Shown piece by piece: positions 59,250 to 64,000 of a stretch of 64,000 bases of DNA. The stretch comes from Streptomyces atroolivaceus (GTDB lineage Bacteria > Actinomycetota > Actinomycetes > Streptomycetales > Streptomycetaceae), in the NCBI RefSeq assembly GCF_000717025.1, contig NZ_JNXG01000015.1, positions 1-64,000 on the forward strand. The letters run 5' to 3'. A program made the translations under genes and the position numbers. Numbering within the stretch: position 1 is the first letter of the stretch; every line of letters begins with the position of its first letter. The notes under the pieces are model-generated. The model did not search any database. It saw nothing but the letters and a program-made list of their open reading frames with translations, and had not been told where the DNA came from.

Positions 59250-61205
59250 ATGGTGCGCACCATCCGCAAGCTCTCCCTCGTCGCCCTGGCCGCCGCCCTG
59301 CTGGCAGGCGTCGCGCCCGCCCCCGCGGGAGCCGATGACCCGGCAGCCGCCCGGGCGACCGCCGTACCGGTCCAGAGCACGGCCGAGGCGGGGAACCCGC
59401 TGGTCGAGGGCTGGTACGCCGATCCGGATGTCGAGGTCTACGACGACCGCTTCTGGATCTTCCCCACGACGTCCCGCAGGTACAGCGAACAGACCTTCAT
59501 GGACGCGTTCTCCTCGACGGACATGGTGACGTGGACCAAGCACTCCAAGGTGCTGGACATCGCCGACGTCTCGTGGGCCAAGTACGCGCTCTGGGCCCCC
59601 GCTCCGGTCTTCCGCGACGGCAGGTACTACCTCTACTTCGCGGCCAACGACATCCAGAGCAACTCCGAGCACGGCGGGATCGGCGTCGCCGTCGCCGACC
59701 GCCCGGAGGGCCCGTACAAGGACGCCATCGGCGGCCCGCTCATCTCCCAGTTCCACAACGGCGCCCAGCCGATCGACCAGGACGTCTTCATCGACGACGA
59801 CGGCCAGGCCTACATGTACTACGGCGGATGGGGCCACGCGAACGTCGTCAAGCTCAACCCGGACATGACCAGCCTCGGCACCTTCCCCGACGGGTCGACC
59901 TACAAGGAGATCACCCCGGAGAACTACACCGAGGGCTCCTTCATGTTCAAGCGCGGGGGCACGTACTACATGATGTGGTCCAAGGGCGGCTGGACCGGCC
60001 CGGACTACTCGGTGTCGTACGCCATGTCGGACTCCCCCACCGGCCCGTTCAAGAAGATCGACAGGGTGCTGGCGCAGGACCCGGCCGTCGCCCGCGGCTC
60101 CGGGCACAACTCCGTCGTCAACGTGCCGGGCACCGACATCTGGTACATCGTCTACCACCGCCGCCCGCTGAGCGAGACCGACGGCAACCACCGGGCCCTG
60201 GCCTACGACCGGATCCACTTCAACGAGGACGGCACGATCCGGCCGGTCACCATGAAGGTCAAGGACAACTTCGACGACGGCAACGCGGTCGGCTGGCGCA
60301 CGTACGGCGGCGCCGACTGGATTCCCGAGCGCGAAGCGTACTCCGCCGCATCCTCCTCCAGTGGTCTCTCGCTCCAGGACACCAACTTCTCGGACCTGAT
60401 CTACGAGGCCGACGTGACCCTGCGCCACGGCCGAAGCCAATCGGGCCTCGCCTTCCGTGTCTCGCGACCGGGCACCGGTACCGAGGGCTTCCACGGTTAC
60501 TACGCCGACCTCACCGCCAAGGGCCTGGTCCTCGGCAAGGCGACGGGCGACGAGCGGACACCGCTGGCGACTGCGCGGCTGGCGGGGGCGGTCGGCAAGA
60601 CCCACCGGGTGAGGATCGAGGCCGTGGGGTCGTCCCTCAAGGTCTACGTCGACGACATGGCCAAGCCGAAGATCAGCACGACGGACACGGCCTTCGCTTC
60701 CGGGTCCAACGGCCTGCACGCCGCTGCGGTGCCGCCGAAGGCCGGCACCGCAGCGGTGCCGGGCAAGCCGCTCGCCCGCTTCGACAACGTCTCGATCCGC
60801 TCCAACGTGTTCGGCTTCGAGGCGTCCGACGCCCCGAACCGGTTCATCCGGCATGCGTGGAGCCGTGGCCGGGTCGACCCCGATGTCACGCCGTACGCCG
60901 ACATGCAGTGGAAGGTCGTCCCCGGCCTGGCGGACCCGTCGGCCGTGTCACTGGAGTCGGTCAACTTCCCCGGAACCTTCCTGCGGCAGCGGGACGGAGA
61001 GGTGCGGATCGACACGCGGACGGATGACGCCGGCTTCCGCGCCGACGCCACATGGCGACGCGTACCCGGACTCTCCGACCGGACCCTGGCGTCGTTCGAG
61101 TCCTACAGCACACCCGGCAGCTACCTGCGGCACCGGGACGCGTTGCTGTACAGCGAGCGTGTCAGCGCTGCGGACCGGCCGGACGCGACCTTCAGGCCCT
61201 GGTGA
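59250..61205 (+). CDS. GH43 arabinofuranosidase/xylosidase with AbfB arabinose-binding domain, secreted
   Basis: A 651-residue secreted enzyme: signal peptide to about PAGADD, GH43 propeller (about 45-340), a beta-sandwich of the GH43-associated/LamG-like type (about 345-515) and a C-terminal AbfB (CBM42) beta-trefoil (about 520-651). Catalytic Asp lies in YADPDVEV, the second Asp in IDQDVFIDDDG, and Glu in TEGSFMFK. AbfB repeats are SLESVNFPGTFLR and ASFESYSTPGSYLRH, which bind arabinofuranose side chains. It fits debranching of arabinan or arabinoxylan. GAGAAAGG precedes ATG 59250, and the operator palindrome sits immediately upstream. Confidence 0.9.
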   Translation: MVRTIRKLSLVALAAALLAGVAPAPAGADDPAAARATAVPVQSTAEAGNPLVEGWYADPDVEVYDDRFWIFPTTSRRYSEQTFMDAFSSTDMVTWTKHSKVLDIADVSWAKYALWAPAPVFRDGRYYLYFAANDIQSNSEHGGIGVAVADRPEGPYKDAIGGPLISQFHNGAQPIDQDVFIDDDGQAYMYYGGWGHANVVKLNPDMTSLGTFPDGSTYKEITPENYTEGSFMFKRGGTYYMMWSKGGWTGPDYSVSYAMSDSPTGPFKKIDRVLAQDPAVARGSGHNSVVNVPGTDIWYIVYHRRPLSETDGNHRALAYDRIHFNEDGTIRPVTMKVKDNFDDGNAVGWRTYGGADWIPEREAYSAASSSSGLSLQDTNFSDLIYEADVTLRHGRSQSGLAFRVSRPGTGTEGFHGYYADLTAKGLVLGKATGDERTPLATARLAGAVGKTHRVRIEAVGSSLKVYVDDMAKPKISTTDTAFASGSNGLHAAAVPPKAGTAAVPGKPLARFDNVSIRSNVFGFEASDAPNRFIRHAWSRGRVDPDVTPYADMQWKVVPGLADPSAVSLESVNFPGTFLRQRDGEVRIDTRTDDAGFRADATWRRVPGLSDRTLASFESYSTPGSYLRHRDALLYSERVSAADRPDATFRPW

Positions 61206-61267
61206 GACGGTGACCTGAGGACCGGGTGAGCTGGTGACCGGGTGACGGTGAGCTGGTGAGACGGTCC
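61197..61267. repeat. Short GGTGA-rich low-complexity stretch
   Basis: After the GH43-AbfB stop the sequence repeats GGTGAGACGGT, ACCGGGTGA and GAGCTGGTGA units in irregular tandem. It contains many TGA stops and no gene. It looks like slippage-type expansion; no hairpin terminator is obvious here. Confidence 0.5.
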
Positions 61268-61320
61268 GACCGGGCGATCCCCGGCCGGACCCACCTTCCG
61301 ATGTCCGGCGCATCCGCCGG

Positions 61321-61950
61321 TCAGGCCGTGAGGAACCCGCGGGCCGCCGCCGCACCGGCTTCCGCGTCCCAGCCGACGGAGGGGCCGACGGCCGCCACCA
61401 TTGCGGCGTCGACCTCGCCGTCGGCGTCGATCAGCGCGTCGATCTCCTCGAACGCGGGCCGGCCCCCCTCGGAGTCAGGCATACGCCGGACCGTGGCGAG
61501 GATCTTCCCCCGGGTCAGAGCTGTGGCGAGCACGGGCAGCCCCACACTCGTGAACCCGTCCTCGGTCTCGTAATCGGCGCGGTACCAGGCCTTGCCGTCG
61601 AACCCGTACACGAAGCCGAGGAAGAGCTCCGCTTCCCGGACCCTGCGGACGGGCGGCTCCCACCACTCGGGCGCGCCGGCCAGCAGGTCCGTCTCCTTCT
61701 CCTCGAAGAAGTCGGACGCCTCGGCGTAGAAGGTCTCGGAGTCGTTCCGGTCCTGCCCGAGCAACACCGCGCGTCCCTCGTCGAGGTGGTGCAGATCGGC
61801 CCAGCTGCCGTGCCCGTCGTCGTAGTGCCAGAGCGGCCAGAGCGCACGGCACCGCTCGCCGTGCCCGGAGGCGGCCTGCACGGCGGCGAGGGCCGCCCAT
61901 CGCCCTCGCAACGCCATCGGATCGGGAAGGTCGAGCTGCACCAGGGCCAC
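61321..61950 (-). CDS. Uncharacterised acidic cytoplasmic protein
   Basis: A protein of about 209 residues with no recognised family. It is acidic, has no signal peptide or membrane helix, and contains a Trp/Tyr-rich centre (LWPLWHYDDGHGSWADLHHL, WWEPPVRRV, GKAWYRADYE) followed by an Ala/Glu-rich tail. The composition and third-base bias look like a real gene. GTG 61950 is adopted because GAGGAG lies just before it; longer frames upstream are possible. It is convergent with the GH43-AbfB gene and no function is suggested. Confidence 0.6.
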   Translation of the reverse strand: MALVQLDLPDPMALRGRWAALAAVQAASGHGERCRALWPLWHYDDGHGSWADLHHLDEGRAVLLGQDRNDSETFYAEASDFFEEKETDLLAGAPEWWEPPVRRVREAELFLGFVYGFDGKAWYRADYETEDGFTSVGLPVLATALTRGKILATVRRMPDSEGGRPAFEEIDALIDADGEVDAAMVAAVGPSVGWDAEAGAAAARGFLTA

Positions 61951-62134
61951 GGCCGGCTCCTCACGGTGGTGGAGTGACGGGTAGGCCCTTCTGGTGCCCG
62001 TAAAACGGGGTTCGTCACGCACCGTGGAGATCCCGGCAGGAAGGTGTACAGGCCATCCTCACGAAGCTTTGACCGCACCGCGGTCGGCCGGTGATTCGAC
62101 GTCTCAAAGCCCACACACGGGGTACAGAGGGAGC

Positions 62135-62401
62135 ATGGCTTTCGTGAAGCGTGTTGCTCTTGCTCCTCGTGCGGTGCGGCAGCTGCGGCGCGTCCGCTCG
62201 GTGTACGTGGCGGGGATGCTGTTGTCGGCCTTCGTCCTGCTCTCCTACGACGACTCGGCGGCGGGCGGCCGGCAGACGGTGATCGCGGGCGTCTTCCTCG
62301 CGGTGTTCGCGGCGCTCCTCACCCTGACCGCGGTGCAGTTGTGGCGGCACGGGCGGACGAAGCACTGCAGCACGGCGAAGAAGCTCACGCGGCTCGTGTG
62401 A
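62135..62401 (+). CDS. Small two-helix membrane protein
   Basis: An 88-residue protein with a basic amino end, two hydrophobic segments (VYVAGMLLSAFVLLSY and TVIAGVFLAVFAALLTLTAVQLW) joined by a polar loop, and a basic tail. AGAGGGAG precedes the ATG. No known family was recognised. It lies upstream of the amyloid-type NACHT pair in the same direction, but a 169-base gap with a hairpin separates them, so linkage is uncertain. Confidence 0.6.
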   Translation: MAFVKRVALAPRAVRQLRRVRSVYVAGMLLSAFVLLSYDDSAAGGRQTVIAGVFLAVFAALLTLTAVQLWRHGRTKHCSTAKKLTRLV

Positions 62402-62506
62402 ACCACTGCCGCTCCAGGCGGACTTCGACCAATTCCCTGGTCAACGGCTCAGAAATCACCGGTCGCGCCGGCTGACCGGCCCTGACGCGGAAGAGCGTGA
62501 CAGCAA

Positions 62507-62522
62507 GGCCCCAAGTGGGGCC
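62507..62522 (+). terminator. Small hairpin between the membrane protein and the NACHT pair
   Basis: GGCCCC-AAGT-GGGGCC, a perfect six-base stem with a four-base loop 106 bases past the preceding stop. It could end that transcript or lie in the leader of the next operon. Confidence 0.4.
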
Positions 62523-62570
62523 GCAAACCCCTACATTGGTCCTCGGATCACTATCCGTGGGGGGTGGGGG

Positions 62571-62987
62571 ATGGACCCGATCGTACTTGCGGCGGGAACC
62601 GCCTTGGTGAGCGCCATGGCGACGGATGCCTGGCTGCAGTCGAAGGCCGCGACGGTGGCGATGTGGCGCCGCGTGCGTCCGGATCACACGGACGACGTGG
62701 GCGCCGAGCTGGACGCCCTGCGCGGCCAGGTGCTCGCCGCACGTGATGCGGAGGACGAGGAGACCGAGCAGGCGCTGGCCGGTGTCTGGCGCATGCGCTT
62801 CCAGCAGGCCCTCGCCGACACCCCCGGACTCGCCGCCGAACTGCGGCTGTTGCTGGACGATCACCTTGGCCCCGCACTGTCCCGGACGGAACAGACCCGG
62901 GGCGCGTCGGTCGTCATGAATGCGGAAGCCCGCGACAACTCCCGCGTCTACCTGTCGGGCAGGGACCAGCACATCAACGGAGCATGA
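62571..62987 (+). CDS. Small helical protein with C-terminal amyloid-like motif, putative NLR effector
   Basis: A 138-residue protein. Residues 1-110 are predicted helical (MDPIVLAAGTALVSAMATDAW, then charged helices and LAAELRLLLDDHL), broadly like the membrane-active Bell-type effector domains of actinobacteria. Residues 123-136 (NSRVYLSGRDQHIN) nearly repeat residues 19-32 of the overlapping NACHT protein. That pairing is the hallmark of bacterial amyloid signalling sequences, where the receptor templates the effector's motif. The ATG follows GGTGGGGG; its stop overlaps the NACHT start (ATGA). Family assignment is by pattern and remains to be tested. Confidence 0.75.
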   Translation: MDPIVLAAGTALVSAMATDAWLQSKAATVAMWRRVRPDHTDDVGAELDALRGQVLAARDAEDEETEQALAGVWRMRFQQALADTPGLAAELRLLLDDHLGPALSRTEQTRGASVVMNAEARDNSRVYLSGRDQHINGA

Positions 62988-64000
62988 ACGTCCCGGCGGG
63001 AGAGCCCATCCCCCATCAGGAAGCCCACGCTCACGACAGCTCTCAGATCCACATGGCGGGCAGGGATCAGTACATCTACCACTCCTCGGCCGGGACCCAC
63101 CACGGGCAGGTGCCCGTCCCGGGGGCGGGCCGCGCTCTCGCGCGGATGCTCGCACCGTTCTGCGTGCTCGTCGCAGGCGTCACTCTGGTGTGGGTGGCAT
63201 ACGACGCCGACGGCTGGATCCGGGGACCGTTACTGCTCGCGGGCCTCGTGGTCGTCGTACTCACGAGCCTGCGGCTGCGGCCCGCTGTCCGGCGTTGGCG
63301 CCTGGTGCGGACCGGGCAGAACCCGGAGCTCGCACGCCTCCATGACCGACAGCTCGAAGGAGTCGCCGAACAACTCGCACGCGAACTCGAGGTGTCCTGG
63401 AATCACGAGATGAAGCTCCGCAGGCTCCAGCATCCCACGCCACTGCCGGTGCGCTGGGTCAACGCGGAGGAGTACGGGGATCACTGGACGAACATCCGCA
63501 CGGACGACGGGCGGGATGCGCCGCTGGATCTCTCGGGCAGCAGCGCTCTCCACGAGGTCTATTCCAGAATCCCTTCCGGTCGGCTCCTCATTCTCGGCCC
63601 AGCCGGGGCGGGCAAATCCGTACTCGCACTGCGCTTCGCTCTCGACCGCCTCGGTGCGCGGGGGCCCGGCGGCCGGGTCCCCGTACTCCTCCCCATGGCC
63701 TCGTGGGACCCTGCGACGCAGGACCTGGAGTCCTGGGCGGCCCGGCGCCTTGCGGCCGACCACCCGGCACTCGCCGGGCGGGCGGTGTCGGGCGGGACCG
63801 TCGGCGCCGAACTCCTCAGGGCGGGTCGGCTCCTACCCGTGCTGGACGGCTTCGACGAGATGAGCACGCAGACCCGGCACCATGCACTGCGAAGACTTCG
63901 CGCCTCGCTCGGCGAGGCGGACCCCTTCCTGCTCACCAGCAGGGCCGACGAATACGAGGCCGCCGTCAGGCAGGCAGACATCGTGCTGCCCGCGACGGCG
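62984..64000 (+). CDS. NACHT-type NTPase with N-terminal amyloid-like motif (incomplete at right edge)
   Basis: The first 339 codons of a larger gene. Residues 19-32 (SSQIHMAGRDQYIY) carry the short motif shared with the upstream protein. Two membrane helices follow (about 57-75 and 83-99), then a linker, and the NACHT domain begins near 200 with the P-loop GPAGAGKS and Walker B LLPVLDGFDEM. The C-terminal sensor repeats are outside the window. Residue 83 is a TTA codon (63230-63232), so translation may depend on the bldA leucyl-tRNA. It would detect a trigger, oligomerise at the membrane and nucleate the effector. ATGA overlap with the preceding gene supports a functional pair. Confidence 0.88.
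   Translation, partial: MNVPAGEPIPHQEAHAHDSSQIHMAGRDQYIYHSSAGTHHGQVPVPGAGRALARMLAPFCVLVAGVTLVWVAYDADGWIRGPLLLAGLVVVVLTSLRLRPAVRRWRLVRTGQNPELARLHDRQLEGVAEQLARELEVSWNHEMKLRRLQHPTPLPVRWVNAEEYGDHWTNIRTDDGRDAPLDLSGSSALHEVYSRIPSGRLLILGPAGAGKSVLALRFALDRLGARGPGGRVPVLLPMASWDPATQDLESWAARRLAADHPALAGRAVSGGTVGAELLRAGRLLPVLDGFDEMSTQTRHHALRRLRASLGEADPFLLTSRADEYEAAVRQADIVLPATA

Noticed and set aside
1..64000. tRNA, rRNA, CRISPR arrays, insertion sequences, attachment sites
   Set aside because: No cloverleaf-like sequence, regularly spaced repeat array, transposase or integrase was recognised on either strand.

Overview
The window is high-GC actinobacterial DNA and is almost certainly from a Streptomyces chromosome. 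The evidence is strong G/C bias at third codon positions, GTG starts, Tat and Sec signal peptides, rare TTA codons, a CYP157-like/CYP154-like P450 pair, and FxSxx-COOH/VMAP-type conflict genes. No rRNA, tRNA, CRISPR, insertion sequence or prophage was seen.

Layout. 1-1817: divergent xylA (5' end only) and xylB for D-xylose catabolism. 1888-4010: two overlapping exported, membrane-anchored proteins, the first with a von Willebrand A domain. 4162-7518: a P450, then an ABC exporter behind a textbook SoxR-type promoter. 7630-11438: VOC protein, DUF4334 protein, zinc alcohol dehydrogenase and LtrA. 11431-14058 (minus): a PadR regulator with an FtsX-type ABC transporter. 14225-21472 (minus): a compatible-solute operon that oxidises choline to glycine betaine (betB, betA) and imports betaine/choline (ATPase-CBS, fused double permease, binding lipoprotein). 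21703-22149: a small Sel1-like membrane protein.

22315-38814 is a complete-looking xyloglucan utilisation locus: GH31 alpha-xylosidase, GH3 beta-glucosidase, a three-gene ABC sugar importer, GH74 and GH12 endo-xyloglucanases, GH42 beta-galactosidase and GH95 alpha-fucosidase. The enzymes match the linkages of fucosylated xyloglucan, and the released xylose would feed xylA/xylB. Two copies of the palindrome TCGAAGCGCTTCGA lie between its two arms. The same box, one perfect and one near-perfect copy, flanks the promoter of a LacI-family gene 23 kb away (50371-51378), which is the probable regulator. Next to it, 51576-56072 and 59250-61205 hold pectin/arabinan enzymes (CE8 and three GH43) and an ATP-grasp protein, with a P450 pair in between.

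Between the two polysaccharide regions, 38869-50227 (minus) is a bacterial conflict-system operon. It encodes a VMAP-like protein, a MoxR AAA+ ATPase, a 1442-residue SAV_2336/vWA-NB-ARC-TPR (FxsT-like) protein, an alpha/beta hydrolase, a caspase-like peptidase, a short FxSxx-type peptide lacking its FxSxx tail, and an HExxH peptide-hydroxylase-like protein. The VMAP N-terminus and caspase C-terminus share a recognisable effector-associated domain.

The window ends inside a second immune-like module. A small helical protein carries a short C-terminal motif that is nearly repeated at the N-terminus of the overlapping NACHT ATPase (62571 to 64000, running off the end). This is the arrangement of NLR-associated amyloid signalling pairs. 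The NACHT gene also carries a TTA codon, suggesting bldA-linked timing.
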